Source of the DNA: Metabacillus kandeliae
GTDB taxonomy: Bacteria; Bacillota; Bacilli; Bacillales; Bacillaceae
Length of the DNA stretch: 64,000 nucleotides
Direction: 5' to 3'
NCBI RefSeq assembly: GCF_021166585.1
Contig: NZ_JAJOZE010000001.1
Coordinates: 1,072,062-1,136,061, forward strand
Under the pieces are notes generated by a model. That model was not told the DNA's origin. It ran no database searches and was given only the letters and a program-made list of their open reading frames with translations. This document shows, piece after piece, positions 1 through 9,085 of this stretch (its first letter is position 1; each line of letters opens with the position of its first letter). The translations under genes were made by a program, and so were the position numbers.

Positions 1-118
1 CTGTCTTCCCTCTCTCAATCTTGCTTACATGCGTTGTTGTACAAATTCCTTCACCCAATTGAGCCTGAGTCATCCCCATTTTTTCCCTGTAAAACTTTAT
101 AATTTTCCCTGTTGGCAT
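1..118 (-). CDS. XRE-type helix-turn-helix regulator, 3' part cut by window edge
   Basis: Only the first 39 codons lie in the window, read from an ATG at 116-118 towards base 1. The N-terminus (MPTGKIIKFYREKMGMTQAQ, then SKIERGKT) is a typical XRE/HTH_3 start: a first helix, the MTQAQLG recognition turn and the SKIERGKT end of the fourth helix. An AGAGG sequence about 10 bases upstream could serve as ribosome binding site. Family and effector domain cannot be told because the rest is outside. Such regulators with this N-terminus often carry C-terminal TPR domains in Bacillus, but that is inference. Confidence 0.6.
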   Translation of the reverse strand, partial: MPTGKIIKFYREKMGMTQAQLGEGICTTTHVSKIERGKT

Positions 119-205
119 ACCTATGCGACCTCTTCTCAGTGGATTGTAATTACATATTTATTACTCATATTCGGGCAACTTCCTCCCTAAATTTATAAAA
201 AAAAG

Positions 206-233
206 AGTATTTAGGGAATAAATCCTAAATACT
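206..233. terminator. 10-bp perfect hairpin, possible terminator
   Basis: Arms 206-215 and 224-233 are perfect complements (AGTATTTAGG / CCTAAATACT) with an 8-base loop. On the minus strand the hairpin is followed by a run of T, so it could be a second terminator behind glnA. It lies between the glnA terminator and the edge regulator. The stem is AT-rich and therefore moderate in strength. Confidence 0.4.
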
Positions 234-334
234 ACTTTTAATTAAATATCCCTCTTATCATCAGTTAAGCAAAACTTTATCAATGCTGTTATACTTTTGG
301 GGATCATTAATAAAAAGGTTGGCAAAACAGCAAA

Positions 335-372
335 CAAAAAACCCCCTTAACACCACTGGTGTCAAGGGGGTT
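335..372 (-). terminator. glnA terminator
   Basis: Stem 340-354 with 358-372 (AACCCCCTT... / ...AAGGGGGTT) around a 3-base loop, one G-U pair on the RNA, followed on the minus strand by TTTTTTG. It starts 4 bases after the glnA stop and closes the glnRA operon. Confidence 0.85.
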
Positions 373-376
373 CTTA

Positions 377-1711
377 TTAATACATCGTAATATACTGTTC
401 TCTTTCCCATGGGTGAACCTGCGTACGGAACATATCCCACTCGATTTCTTTCGCTTCAACGAAGTGCTCAAACAAATGTTCGCCAAGTGCTTTTACGATG
501 ACTTCATCAGACTTCAGGTTGTCAAGCGCAGCAGCAAGTGTTGCAGGCAAATCAACAATACCGTTTTCAAGTCTTTCTTCCTTCGTCATAACATAAATGT
601 TGCGGTCGATCGGTTTTGGCGGAGTTAATTTATTCTTAATTCCATCCAGTCCTGCAGCAAGCAATACAGCCATGGCCATATAAGGGTTTGCAGCAGGGTC
701 AACACTTCTTACTTCAACGCGCGTGCTTAATCCGCGGGAAGCCGGAATACGGATCAGCGGGCTTCTGTTTCTGGCAGACCATGCAACATAGCAAGGTGCT
801 TCATATCCAGGCACAAGTCGTTTGAAGGAGTTGACAGTCGGGTTAGTAACAGCCGTAAAGTTTGTCGCATGCTTAATGATACCAGCAATAAAGTAACTTG
901 CATCTTCACTTAGCTGAAGTTCTGCATTTTCATCGAAGAACGCGTTTTTGCTTCCTTTAAATAATGAAAGGTTGCAGTGCATGCCTGATCCGTTCACACC
1001 GAACAGCGGCTTAGGCATGAATGTTGCATGCAGGCCGTGTTTGCGGGCAATTGTTTTTACAACAAGCTTAAATGTTTGAATATCATCACATGCTCTTACT
1101 GCTCCGGCATATTTAAAATCAATTTCATGCTGTCCTGGAGCTACTTCATGATGGGATGCTTCAATTTCAAAGCCCATTTCTTCCAGTTCAAGCACAATGT
1201 CGCGGCGGCAATTTTCGCCAAGGTCTGTAGGAGCAAGGTCAAAGTATCCGCCTTTGTCATTCAGCTCCAGTGTCGGATCTCCGTTAACATCCAGTTTAAA
1301 AAGGAAAAATTCCGGTTCAGGCCCAAGATTGAAATCAGTAAAGCCAAGATCTTCCATTTCGGCAAGAATGCGCTTCAGGTTTGTTCTTGGGTCTCCTTCA
1401 AACGGCGTGCCGTCTGGATTGTAAATATCACAGATAAAGCGGGCAACTTTTCCTTTTTCAGACGTCCACGGGAAAATAACAAATGTTTCCAGGTCCGGGT
1501 AAAGGTACATGTCGGATTCTTCAATCCGGACAAAGCCTTCAATGGATGAACCGTCAAACATCATTTTGTTATCCAATGCTTTTCCTAGCTGGCTGACAGG
1601 AATTTCAACATTCTTAATCGTACCCAGGATATCCGTAAATTGCAGACGGATGTATTTTACATTGTTTTCTTCAACTTGCTTGATAATGTCTTCCCTTGTA
1701 AACTTTGGCAT
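377..1711 (-). CDS. glnA: Glutamine synthetase, type I-alpha
   Basis: Makes glutamine from glutamate, ammonia and ATP in the cytoplasm. The 444 residues match the length of Bacillus GlnA and align by memory over the whole length ([17 protein letters not shown] near residue 50-66, [10 protein letters not shown] in the ATP site, PAANPYMAM near the C-terminus). The Arg of GFVRIEESD corresponds to the position linked to glutamine feedback inhibition in the I-alpha class. The start was set at 1711, not at the longer open frame to 1765, because GGGGAGG lies 8 bases upstream and MPKFTREDI matches the family N-terminus. It follows glnR after 55 bases and shares its promoter. In B. subtilis the feedback-inhibited enzyme also activates GlnR and restrains TnrA. 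Orthology is essentially certain; the regulatory role is inherited knowledge. Confidence 0.98.
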   Translation of the reverse strand: MPKFTREDIIKQVEENNVKYIRLQFTDILGTIKNVEIPVSQLGKALDNKMMFDGSSIEGFVRIEESDMYLYPDLETFVIFPWTSEKGKVARFICDIYNPDGTPFEGDPRTNLKRILAEMEDLGFTDFNLGPEPEFFLFKLDVNGDPTLELNDKGGYFDLAPTDLGENCRRDIVLELEEMGFEIEASHHEVAPGQHEIDFKYAGAVRACDDIQTFKLVVKTIARKHGLHATFMPKPLFGVNGSGMHCNLSLFKGSKNAFFDENAELQLSEDASYFIAGIIKHATNFTAVTNPTVNSFKRLVPGYEAPCYVAWSARNRSPLIRIPASRGLSTRVEVRSVDPAANPYMAMAVLLAAGLDGIKNKLTPPKPIDRNIYVMTKEERLENGIVDLPATLAAALDNLKSDEVIVKALGEHLFEHFVEAKEIEWDMFRTQVHPWEREQYITMY

Positions 1712-1766
1712 GAATCTTTTCCTCCCCAGTTCAGTAGACTGTATAGTTAAAAATCTTGCACACATG

Positions 1767-2168
1767 TTAATGGAAAAAGCGGGACATGTCTCCCTGATTC
1801 AGGGCTGTCCTTTGAAAGCGGCCGGCCTGGACAAGCTCTGTTCTTAACAGCTTGCGCAGCTCATCATCTGTAAGGTCCGGCTTTTCTGCTTTTTCTGCAG
1901 CTGTTTCTTCCCTTTCAGAAGGCGGGGAAGTTTTAATCAGTATTTGCTTTACCCCTGCCATATTAATCCCTTGTTCAATCAAACTTTTAATCTCCAGCAG
2001 CTTTTCAACGTCATTAAAGGAATATAAACGCCGATTCCCTTCCGTTCTTGCAGGCTGGACAAGGCTGTGCTCTTCATAGTAGCGGATTTGTCTGGCGGAA
2101 AGCTCTGTCAGCTGCATGACGATTCCTATTGGAAATAAAGGCATTGAGCGCCGAATTAAATCACTCAT
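1767..2168 (-). CDS. glnR: GlnR, MerR-family nitrogen repressor of glnRA
   Basis: Represses glnRA (and in B. subtilis ureA and tnrA) when nitrogen is in excess. The 133 residues contain an N-terminal MerR winged helix ([20 protein letters not shown], residues about 15-35), a short coiled segment ([13 protein letters not shown]) and a C-terminal tail ending QGDMSRFFH. That tail is where feedback-inhibited glutamine synthetase acts on GlnR in B. subtilis. Start 2168 is preceded by AAAGGAGG; a longer frame to 2210 has no such site. Upstream are a near-consensus sigma-A promoter and GlnR operator sequences, so autoregulation is expected. Confidence 0.97.
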   Translation of the reverse strand: MSDLIRRSMPLFPIGIVMQLTELSARQIRYYEEHSLVQPARTEGNRRLYSFNDVEKLLEIKSLIEQGINMAGVKQILIKTSPPSEREETAAEKAEKPDLTDDELRKLLRTELVQAGRFQRTALNQGDMSRFFH

Positions 2169-2198
2169 TCCTTTTTCCTCCTTTACTTGCTTATGCAC

Positions 2199-2227
2199 AT
2201 TATATTCCATGTCAGTATATGTGTCAA
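2199..2227 (-). promoter_or_regulatory. glnRA sigma-A promoter
   Basis: On the minus strand TTGACA (2222-2227), a 17-base spacer and TATAAT (2199-2204): both hexamers are exact consensus. The transcription start would fall about 25 bases before the glnR ATG. Such a strong promoter fits a gene pair controlled by repression. Confidence 0.85.
2210..2226. promoter_or_regulatory. GlnR operator, degenerate second site over the promoter
   Basis: TGTCA-N7-TGTCA differs from TGTNA-N7-TNACA at one fixed base and overlaps the -35 hexamer and spacer. Together with 2233-2249 it gives two sites 23 bases apart centre to centre, about two helical turns. Confidence 0.55.
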
Positions 2228-2232
2228 ATACA

Positions 2233-2249
2233 TGTGAGGAAATATGACA
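2233..2249. promoter_or_regulatory. GlnR/TnrA operator, upstream site
   Basis: TGTGA-N7-TGACA matches the GlnR/TnrA consensus TGTNA-N7-TNACA at every fixed position. It lies just upstream of the -35 hexamer of the glnRA promoter, the same placement as one of the two B. subtilis glnRA operators. Confidence 0.8.
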
Positions 2250-2265
2250 TAAGACTCAATCTCCA

Positions 2266-3549
2266 TTATTCCGCCTGTTCCGCTAAAGCAATAAAGCCTT
2301 TATCAATTAAAGCATCTATGCTTGAGCAAATGGCAATTTTAACATGAGAATAAGTCAGTCCTCCCTGAACAAATGCTATGTAAGGCGGACGAAGCGGACC
2401 GTCAGCTGACAGTTCAATGCTTGCTCCCTGAATAAACGTTCCTGCAGCCATGATGACATCATCTTCATAGCCAGGCATATAGCTTGGATAAGGCGTTACA
2501 TGCGAATTGACAGGAGAAGCATATTGTATAGCCTGGCAGAATGCTACCATTTTATCCCTGTCGCCGAATTCAACCGACTGAATCAGATCCGTTCTCGCAC
2601 TGTCCCAGGAAGGGCTTGTTTTCAGCCCGATTCTATCAAGCATCCGAGCAGTAAAAACGGCCCCTTTCAGTGCCTGGCCCGCCACATGAGGGGCGAGGAA
2701 AAATCCTTGATACATTTCCTGAAGACTGTACAAAGACGCACCAGCTTCCCTTCCAATGCCGGGTGATGTCATCCTGTAAGAGCAGGCTTCAACCAAATCC
2801 GCCCTTCCAGCAATGTATCCTCCTGTTTTCGCCAGTCCTCCTCCGGGATTTTTGATTAATGAGCCTGCAATGAGATCCGCTCCAATATGGCAGGGCTCCC
2901 GCTCTTCGATAAATTCCCCATAACAGTTATCAACAAACACAATCAGGTCGCTTCGAATAGATTTTACAAAATCGATCATTTCTTTAATCTCATTCACTGT
3001 AAAAGACGGCCGTGCAGCATACCCCTTTGACCGCTGAATACCAATCACCTTTGTCTTTTCCGAAATGGCCTGACGGACAGCTTCATAATGCACCTGTCCG
3101 TCAGACTTCAATTCAACTGTTTGATATCCGATGCCATATTCCTTCAGCGAGCCTGTTCCCTTTCCCCTGATGCCGACGATTTCTTCCAGCGTGTCATAAG
3201 GCTTTCCTGTAATGTAAATAAGTTCATCTCCAGGCCGGAGCACGCCGAACAGAGCGATAGAAATAGCATGCGTGCCAGAAATAATCTGCGGCCTGACAAG
3301 CGCAGCCTCGCCCCCGAATACTTCAGCGTACACGCTTTCAAGCGTGTCCCTTCCTATATCATCATATCCGTAGCCTGTAGATGGGATAAAGTGAGAGTCG
3401 CTTACTTTATGAGACCTGAAACTTTCGAGCACTCTGTACTGGTTGCTTTCAATTCTTCTGTCAATTTCCTGATGAATTTGCGAAATTTCTGTTTCTGTTT
3501 CTTCCGCCAGCTTTTTTATTAATCTTCCGTGCTTTAACTTGTTAAACAT
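2266..3549 (-). CDS. ynbB: YnbB, PLP-dependent Cys/Met metabolism-type enzyme (aluminium resistance family)
   Basis: Belongs to the fold-type I PLP enzymes once called aluminium resistance protein (Met_gamma_lyase, PF06838); its substrate is not established. The 427 residues include a GTHAIS segment near the cofactor, a [10 protein letters not shown] stretch carrying the Asp expected to pair with the pyridine nitrogen, and [17 protein letters not shown] with candidate Schiff-base lysines. Start 3549 overlaps the hflX stop by 8 bases and has AAAGGA upstream inside hflX, so the two genes are probably translationally coupled. The longer frame to 3588 would run deeper into hflX without a ribosome site. 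hflX-ynbB-glnR-glnA is the usual Bacillus order. Confidence 0.92.
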   Translation of the reverse strand: MFNKLKHGRLIKKLAEETETEISQIHQEIDRRIESNQYRVLESFRSHKVSDSHFIPSTGYGYDDIGRDTLESVYAEVFGGEAALVRPQIISGTHAISIALFGVLRPGDELIYITGKPYDTLEEIVGIRGKGTGSLKEYGIGYQTVELKSDGQVHYEAVRQAISEKTKVIGIQRSKGYAARPSFTVNEIKEMIDFVKSIRSDLIVFVDNCYGEFIEEREPCHIGADLIAGSLIKNPGGGLAKTGGYIAGRADLVEACSYRMTSPGIGREAGASLYSLQEMYQGFFLAPHVAGQALKGAVFTARMLDRIGLKTSPSWDSARTDLIQSVEFGDRDKMVAFCQAIQYASPVNSHVTPYPSYMPGYEDDVIMAAGTFIQGASIELSADGPLRPPYIAFVQGGLTYSHVKIAICSSIDALIDKGFIALAEQAE

Positions 3550-4831
3550 TGTCAGTTCCTTTCTCGATGTCTTTTCGGTACATATCAAGTACTGGGTGGT
3601 AAGGCCACGCGTACCCTTTTATCACGTACTTTTCCATTTCTTTATCAAATTCAAAGCTTTCAATGATCGCTTCTGTTCTTAATTTGGAAAGCATTCTCCC
3701 TTCTTCAGGAGGTATTTCAGCCATAAACGGCTTCATTAGATGCTTCAGTCTGTTTTCCATCTCCGTTTTAAGAAGAAGGATATCTTTTTCATCCAGCGCA
3801 CTGACCTCTATATGCTTTTCTTTCGTTGATGGCGTAAAGTCAGGAAGCCTATTGTCCTTTTTATTATAAACAGCAAGTACAGGAATTTGGTCTGCTTCTA
3901 ATTCATGGAGCAGGCTGTACACCGTGTTTTCATGGTTGGCATAATCCTCATTTGAGCTGTCTACTACATGAAAAATAAAATCAGCTTCCTTTACCTCCTC
4001 AAGCGTTGATCGGAATGCTGCGACGAGCGTTGTCGGCAAATCTTGGATAAAGCCGACTGTATCCGTAATCAGTACTGTGTATCCTGAAGGAAGCTTCATT
4101 TTTCTTGTCATCGGATCAAGTGTGGCAAAAAGCAAATTTTCTTCATAGCTGTCTGCCTGTGTTAATTTGTTAAACAACGTTGATTTCCCTGCGTTTGTAT
4201 AGCCGACAAGCGCAGCCTGAAAAACATGATTCTTTTTCCTTCTTTCTCTATACCGCTCCCTGTGATGGACGATTAAATTCAGCTGGGCATTAATTTCGTG
4301 AATTCTTGTTCTGATATGCCGTCTGTCTGTTTCAAGCTGCGTTTCCCCCGGCCCTCTCGTTCCGATGCCGGCCCCTTGCCTTGAAAGGTTTATCCCCTGG
4401 CCTGCGAGACGGGGAAGAAGGTAATTCAGCTGGGCAAGCTCAACCTGCAGCTTCCCTTCTTTCGTTTTTGCTCTTTGAGCAAAAATATCCAGAATCAGCT
4501 GTGTGCGGTCTATTATCTTAACGCCAAGTATAGTGGAAAGATTCCGGATTTGGCTTGGTGAAAGTTCATCATTAAAAATGACCATGTCCGGATCAGTTTC
4601 TTCAATTAAATGAGACAATTCCTCTATTTTCCCTTTGCCTATATAGGCAGCAGGATGAATCCGCTCCCGTTTTTGACTAAGCTCAGCAAGCACCTTTCCC
4701 CTTGCTGTCTTAGTCAATGCAGCCAGTTCATCCATTGAGTTGCGGAAGCCTTCTTCGTCTGTTCCGGGAAGCTGGCACCCGACGAGGACAGCTTTTTCTA
4801 TTCTATCTCGATTTTCAGGTGTTTCTTTCAA
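3542..4831 (-). CDS. hflX: HflX, ribosome-associated GTPase
   Basis: GTPase that binds 50S/70S ribosomes and in other bacteria splits stalled or hibernating ribosomes. 429 residues: N-terminal HflX domain, a conserved GxGE segment ([15 protein letters not shown]), then the G domain from about residue 205 with GYTNAGKST (G1), [10 protein letters not shown] (G3) and NKKD (G4). The start codon is TTG at 4829-4831 with AAGGAAGGGA 7 bases upstream; no better ATG lies in frame. The B. subtilis counterpart is ynbA. Overlaps ynbB. Confidence 0.95.
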   Translation of the reverse strand: MKETPENRDRIEKAVLVGCQLPGTDEEGFRNSMDELAALTKTARGKVLAELSQKRERIHPAAYIGKGKIEELSHLIEETDPDMVIFNDELSPSQIRNLSTILGVKIIDRTQLILDIFAQRAKTKEGKLQVELAQLNYLLPRLAGQGINLSRQGAGIGTRGPGETQLETDRRHIRTRIHEINAQLNLIVHHRERYRERRKKNHVFQAALVGYTNAGKSTLFNKLTQADSYEENLLFATLDPMTRKMKLPSGYTVLITDTVGFIQDLPTTLVAAFRSTLEEVKEADFIFHVVDSSNEDYANHENTVYSLLHELEADQIPVLAVYNKKDNRLPDFTPSTKEKHIEVSALDEKDILLLKTEMENRLKHLMKPFMAEIPPEEGRMLSKLRTEAIIESFEFDKEMEKYVIKGYAWPYHPVLDMYRKDIEKGTDNV

Positions 4832-4933
4832 AAACCGATCCCTTCCTTTCCTTTAATAGAGCCAATAGTAGTCCTATCATATCAAAAAATTATATCTGCA
4901 TCTAATTTTACAAGGGGCGTTTGACATTAATGG

Positions 4934-4962
4934 TTGATTTTATTCTCTTCAGAAGATAAAAT
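4934..4962 (+). promoter_or_regulatory. Probable sigma-A promoter for the plus-strand TRIC gene
   Basis: TTGATT (4934-4939), 17-base spacer and TAAAAT (4957-4962), about 40 bases before the start codon at 5005. A TTGACA at 4921-4926 lacks a well-spaced -10. Confidence 0.45.
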
Positions 4963-5004
4963 CATACCGGCTGACTGCCGTCAAACAGCATTGGAGGTAA
5001 ACAA

Positions 5005-5631
5005 ATGACTTGGGATGTTCTAAGTGCAATCGGCACTGTTGCTTTTGCCATCAGCGGCGCAATAGTCGCGATGGAAGAAGATTACGATATACTCGGCATT
5101 TATATTCTTGGGATTGTAACAGCGTTTGGAGGAGGCGCTGTTCGGAATTTGCTTATTGGCGTTCCGATATCGGCCTTATGGAGCCAGGGGCTGCTGTTTC
5201 AAATAGCGCTACTTTCCATTACCTGCGTATTTTTGTTTCCGCAAATTCTGCTGAAGCACTGGAATACTTGGGGGAACTTTACTGATGCCATCGGCCTTTC
5301 CGCGTTCGCTATTCAGGGGGCCCTTTACGCGGTACATATGAACCATCCGCTGAGCGCTGTCGTTGTGGCGGCCGTTCTGACTGGAAGCGGAGGGGGAATC
5401 ATTAGGGATATGCTCGCAGGACGGAAACCGCTCGTATTAAAATATGAAATTTATAATGTATGGGCAATACTAGGCGGATTTGCCATCGGCCTAAAACTGG
5501 CAAAAACTCCTCTTGAGCTGTACACCCTGTTCGTTCTGCTTGTCAGCTTTCGGATCCTTTCCTACAAATATAAATGGAAGCTTCCGACACGCTCGATTCA
5601 GCAGATGAAAAACGATCAGAAAGGGATGTAA
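5005..5631 (+). CDS. yvgT: TRIC/UPF0126 family membrane protein (YvgT-like)
   Basis: A 208-residue integral membrane protein with two homologous halves, each beginning with a glycine-rich segment: GIVTAFGGGAVRNLLIG in the first and AVLTGSGGGIIRDMLAGRKP in the second. This is the signature of the bacterial TRIC cation-channel/UPF0126 (glycine-transporter domain) family. About seven hydrophobic helices are visible. GGAGG lies 8 bases before the ATG. It resembles B. subtilis YvgT closely, but that gene is elsewhere in B. subtilis, so this copy sits in a different place. It is the only convincing plus-strand gene in the window and shares a bidirectional terminator with the converging ABC genes. 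The transported ion is not known. Confidence 0.9.
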   Translation: MTWDVLSAIGTVAFAISGAIVAMEEDYDILGIYILGIVTAFGGGAVRNLLIGVPISALWSQGLLFQIALLSITCVFLFPQILLKHWNTWGNFTDAIGLSAFAIQGALYAVHMNHPLSAVVVAAVLTGSGGGIIRDMLAGRKPLVLKYEIYNVWAILGGFAIGLKLAKTPLELYTLFVLLVSFRILSYKYKWKLPTRSIQQMKNDQKGM

Positions 5632-5656
5632 AAAAGATAATCCCAAAAAGACAATA

Positions 5657-5680
5657 AAAGACACCTGAAAAGGTGTCTTT
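5657..5680. terminator. Bidirectional terminator between converging genes
   Basis: AAAGACACCT / AGGTGTCTTT (5657-5666, 5671-5680) with a GAAA tetraloop, flanked by A on one side and T on the other. It serves the plus-strand TRIC gene and the minus-strand permease, whose stop codon lies at its edge. Confidence 0.8.
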
Positions 5681-6497
5681 AGTCTTTTAATCCGCTCGTA
5701 GCAATTCCTTTGACAAACTGCTTTTGGAAAATAATGAACACGATCAGGACAGGAACCATTGTGATGACAGACATGGCCAACAGGCTTCCCCAGTCCACAC
5801 GGAATTCTCCGATAAAATTGGCAATTGCCAGCTGAATGGTGTATTTGGAAGGATCACTGATGACAATCAGCGGCCAGATGTAATCGTCCCATCGCCACAT
5901 GAAAGAAAAAATGGCCAGCACAGCAATGACAGGTTTTGCGATCGGAATGATAATGTTCCAGAAGATTCTCCACTCAGAGGCCCCGTCTATTCTGGCAGCT
6001 TCCAGCAAATCATCCGGTACAGTCAGCAAATACTGCCGTATCAGGAAAACGCCCATTGGCGTTGCCGCCGGCGGGATAATCAGCCCGAGAAGATTGTTGT
6101 AAAGCCCCAGTTTGCTAATAACTGTGAAGATCGGCGTCATGATTACTTCAAGAGGTATGGCCAGCGTTGAAAGGAATAAAAAAAGAATCAGCGCATCCCC
6201 TTTAAATCGGTATTTCGATAAGGCGTAGCCAGCCATTGTGTTAATAATCAGAGTTAAAACAGTCGCCGAAACCGTTACGACAAGACTGTTCCAGAAATAG
6301 AGGCCGAAATTTCCCTTTTGAAAGGCCATAAAAAAGTTTTCGAATGTAGGATTATTCGTGAAAAATTTTGGCGGCCAGCTGTAAAGGTCGATTGGACCTT
6401 TGAATGAAGAGAGCACAATCCAAATGACTGGCGAAATGATGATTAATGACATGACAGACAGGATTAAATATGTCGGCCACTTTGCTTTGACTGTCAT
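5679..6497 (-). CDS. Sugar ABC transporter permease, MalG type
   Basis: Inner half of a carbohydrate importer. 272 residues, six predicted helices and the cytoplasmic EAA loop (EAARIDGASEWRIFWNIIIP) that docks the ATPase. The start at 6497 gives a 4-base ATGA overlap with the upstream permease and has AGGAGG upstream; a longer frame to 6521 lacks these. The substrate is unknown: the family (MalG/AraQ/MsmG) covers many oligosaccharides. No ATPase gene is nearby, so a shared MsmX-type ATPase is the likely partner (inference). Confidence 0.92.
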   Translation of the reverse strand: MTVKAKWPTYLILSVMSLIIISPVIWIVLSSFKGPIDLYSWPPKFFTNNPTFENFFMAFQKGNFGLYFWNSLVVTVSATVLTLIINTMAGYALSKYRFKGDALILFLFLSTLAIPLEVIMTPIFTVISKLGLYNNLLGLIIPPAATPMGVFLIRQYLLTVPDDLLEAARIDGASEWRIFWNIIIPIAKPVIAVLAIFSFMWRWDDYIWPLIVISDPSKYTIQLAIANFIGEFRVDWGSLLAMSVITMVPVLIVFIIFQKQFVKGIATSGLKD

Positions 6498-7420
6498 TCG
6501 TAGCTCCCTCCTTTGGCCCATTTGTATTGAATCAGCGAGAAGACAGCAATAACAACAAACAAAATGACCGACATGGCGCTTGCATAGCCAACATCACTCT
6601 TAGTAAAGCCGTTCTCATAAATATACTGAACAATCAGCGTAGTTTCTTTAGCAGGTCCGCCGCCTGTTAAAGCGAATACAAGCGGGTAAGACTTTGCAGA
6701 TTCCACAACGAGCAGCAGAAACACAAGAAGACTCGTCGGTTTCAGCAGCGGGAATGTAATCTTCCAGAATGTCTGCCATCTCCCTGCTCCGTCCAGCTGC
6801 GCAGCTTCATAATAGGAAGCAGGAATGCTCTGAAGCCCTGCAATAAAGATGACCATAAAGAAACCGAGTCTTGACCACACCGTCGCCATTACGATGGATG
6901 CTTTTGCAAAAAACGGATCAGACAGCCACTTTACGGCAGGCAGGTGGAAAGCTTCCAGCAAATAGGTTACAATGCCAAAGCTGTCGCCGAAGATCCATTT
7001 CCAGGTAAGGCCTACGATAATAAATGAAATCATGGTCGGCCAGTAAAATATAGCCCTGAAAAATCCTCTTCCTTTCAGCTCTTTTATGAGCAGCACTGCT
7101 GCAAAAAGAGAAACAGCAAATACGAGCGGGACAACCATTACAGCATATTGGATCGTATTAAGGAATACTTTCCAGAACTCTTCGCTCGCGAAAAGACGTG
7201 TGTAGTTTTCAAGCCCGATAAAGCTGAACTTAGATACCCCATTATAGTTTGTAAAAGAATAAACCAGGCCCATTATCGCAGGGATAATAATGAAAATTAA
7301 AAAGATTAAAAGATTAGGCAATACAAATAAGTAGGGAGCCCAAAAGCGTTTTCTTTTGTCCTTTTTAAGAGACTGGATTTTCGTACTTGACATGGACATC
7401 GTCTGCTTTTCGACCACCAT
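6494..7420 (-). CDS. Sugar ABC transporter permease, MalF type
   Basis: Partner permease of the carbohydrate importer. 308 residues with a polar N-terminus (KKDKRKRFWAP), a first helix (PNLLIFLIFIIIPAIMGLVY), five more helices and an EAA loop (YYEAAQLDGAGRWQTFWKITFP). The ATG at 7420 has GGGAGG about 10 bases upstream. It lies 46 bases after the binding protein gene and is translationally coupled to the next permease. Confidence 0.92.
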   Translation of the reverse strand: MVVEKQTMSMSSTKIQSLKKDKRKRFWAPYLFVLPNLLIFLIFIIIPAIMGLVYSFTNYNGVSKFSFIGLENYTRLFASEEFWKVFLNTIQYAVMVVPLVFAVSLFAAVLLIKELKGRGFFRAIFYWPTMISFIIVGLTWKWIFGDSFGIVTYLLEAFHLPAVKWLSDPFFAKASIVMATVWSRLGFFMVIFIAGLQSIPASYYEAAQLDGAGRWQTFWKITFPLLKPTSLLVFLLLVVESAKSYPLVFALTGGGPAKETTLIVQYIYENGFTKSDVGYASAMSVILFVVIAVFSLIQYKWAKGGSYE

Positions 7421-7466
7421 CTTTCATCATCCTCCCGTCACGCATTGTTCTTTGCGGCAAACAAAA

Positions 7467-8747
7467 TTACTGCTTGCTGTCTGCAGCTTTTTTATTTTTT
7501 TCAATCGTTTCGTTAAAAATTTTGGCAGCATCGTCCAGTGCTTCCTGAGGAGTTTGCTCATGCTTGACTGCCTTGGCTATAGCTGTAGTAAGATCGCCTG
7601 CATTCACACTCATGACGCTCTGATTGGCCCAGTCTCTTGTAGAAGAGGCTGAAACAGCATCCAATTCATCATTAAAGACTTTAAACAGCTGCGGATCCGC
7701 GTCATACTTTAAATTTTTATTATCTTTGCGGGGGCTCATAAAAAGTGATTCCTTCGTGTATTTTGCATTCACTTTTTGAGATGTCAGGTAGTTGATGAAA
7801 TCTGCTGTCTCTTTTTCAACGCCTGTCCCCTTAAAACCCATAACATATTTGCCGCCAGGCACTGATCCGCGGGACGCTTCTTTCGGCAGATAGGTCACAC
7901 CCCAGTCAAAATGGTGGATGTCCTTATAGCTTCCAAGCATCCAGTTCCCAGCAAGATGGGCGCCGACTGTACCGGAGCGGAACAGGTTATTTGGATTTTC
8001 TCCGCCAAGCCATACAGAATCCGGGGTCAGCCCTTCCTCATGCAGCTTCACAAACTCAGTCAGCGCCTGAACCCCTTCCTTGCTGTTGATCACAGATTTT
8101 GATAAGTCTTTATTGAAAATGCTGCCTCCATACTCATACAGCATCGTAGACCATCTGTGACCGGAAAAATCCGTTACAAGGCTGTATCTGGCGCCGCCTT
8201 TTTCTTTCACTTTTTTCAGTGCGTCTTCAAATTGCTCCCATGTCCATACATCATCTTTTGACTGAGGCACTGTTACGCCAGCCTTTTTAAACAGGGTTTT
8301 ATTGTAATATAGGCAATTTACGGTTATATCCATCGGAGCGGCAACAATTTTGTCACCAATGATGTAAAAAGGCTTAATGGATTCGTCAAACTGGGAAGCG
8401 AATTTCTCCTTATCCCCGACATATGGTGTAAGATCAAGAGACTGATCAACAAATGCTCCCGTGTCGTTTATTCTGGTAAGAGCAGGCGGCTTTCCGCCAG
8501 CTACCATTGTTTTCAGCTTCGTTTTGATATCTTTGAATGCCACTTCAATGAGGTTAATTTCAATATTTGGGTGCTCTTTTTCGTAGTCCTTGATGATTCC
8601 CTTCATGACTTCCCCTTCATTTCCATCAGAGAACCACATAAAATCGAGCTTCACTTTTCCGCTGTCAGATTGACCGCAGCCGGAAAGCGCAAGCACAAGA
8701 ACCAAGATAGCAAGCAGAATAATCCCTTTTTGTGCCAGTCCTCTCAA
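7467..8747 (-). CDS. Sugar ABC transporter substrate-binding lipoprotein
   Basis: Extracytoplasmic solute-binding protein (SBP family 1) that captures a sugar for the two permeases downstream. From the TTG start at 8745-8747 the protein has 426 residues and a compact lipoprotein signal: MRGLAQKG, a hydrophobic stretch, and the lipobox LSGC. AAAGGGGG lies 7 bases before this TTG. A longer open frame from an ATG at 8825 would add 26 polar residues ahead of the signal and has only a distant AAGGA, so it is less likely. Residues such as WTWEQFEDALKKVKEKG and the Trp-rich C-lobe (SVWLGGENPNNLFRSG) fit sugar binders. Substrate not predictable. Confidence 0.9.
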   Translation of the reverse strand: MRGLAQKGIILLAILVLVLALSGCGQSDSGKVKLDFMWFSDGNEGEVMKGIIKDYEKEHPNIEINLIEVAFKDIKTKLKTMVAGGKPPALTRINDTGAFVDQSLDLTPYVGDKEKFASQFDESIKPFYIIGDKIVAAPMDITVNCLYYNKTLFKKAGVTVPQSKDDVWTWEQFEDALKKVKEKGGARYSLVTDFSGHRWSTMLYEYGGSIFNKDLSKSVINSKEGVQALTEFVKLHEEGLTPDSVWLGGENPNNLFRSGTVGAHLAGNWMLGSYKDIHHFDWGVTYLPKEASRGSVPGGKYVMGFKGTGVEKETADFINYLTSQKVNAKYTKESLFMSPRKDNKNLKYDADPQLFKVFNDELDAVSASSTRDWANQSVMSVNAGDLTTAIAKAVKHEQTPQEALDDAAKIFNETIEKNKKAADSKQ

Positions 8748-9085
8748 TTTCTTTCCCCCTTTTGCCTTTTTCCAAGTTTGCAGCTGCTGCTTTAGCACCA
8801 GTGTTGGAAAATTCGAAATTTTCATCTTACATATGTATCCTTCATCAGTGACCTTATGCTATCCCCTTTACGGCATAAAACCCCCAATAATCTTATTTTC
8901 CCTTAATTTCGCAACATAAAACCTCTTTTTTTGAAAATATTATATTTTGCTAACATATGAGATACGGCCGTTATTTTCTGGTATATTTTCTTTCTATTTC
9001 CTGCCAATGTACCTCTTCTCAAAAAAAAATCCGCAAACAATGATTTGCGGATTTTTTAGGCAGAGCAGTTCAGAAAACTTTTCTT
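8748..9085. other. Intergenic region upstream of the sugar importer
   Basis: AT-rich region of 338 bases. It holds the terminator at 9025-9056 and a TATAAT on the minus strand near 8939-8944 that could be the -10 of the importer promoter, but no good -35 pairs with it. No CcpA (cre) box was recognised. A plus-strand open frame here (8947-9306) runs through the terminator and into the YesL-like gene and is not credible. Confidence 0.5.
9025..9056. terminator. Terminator after the YesL-like gene
   Basis: Thirteen-base perfect stem (AAAAATCCGCAAA / TTTGCGGATTTTT) with a 6-base loop. The T-run on both strands means it can act in both directions. It separates the YesL-like gene from the sugar importer. 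Confidence 0.85.

Noticed and set aside
8821-9000. CcpA cre site for the sugar importer
   Set aside because: No sequence close to the cre consensus was found on either strand.
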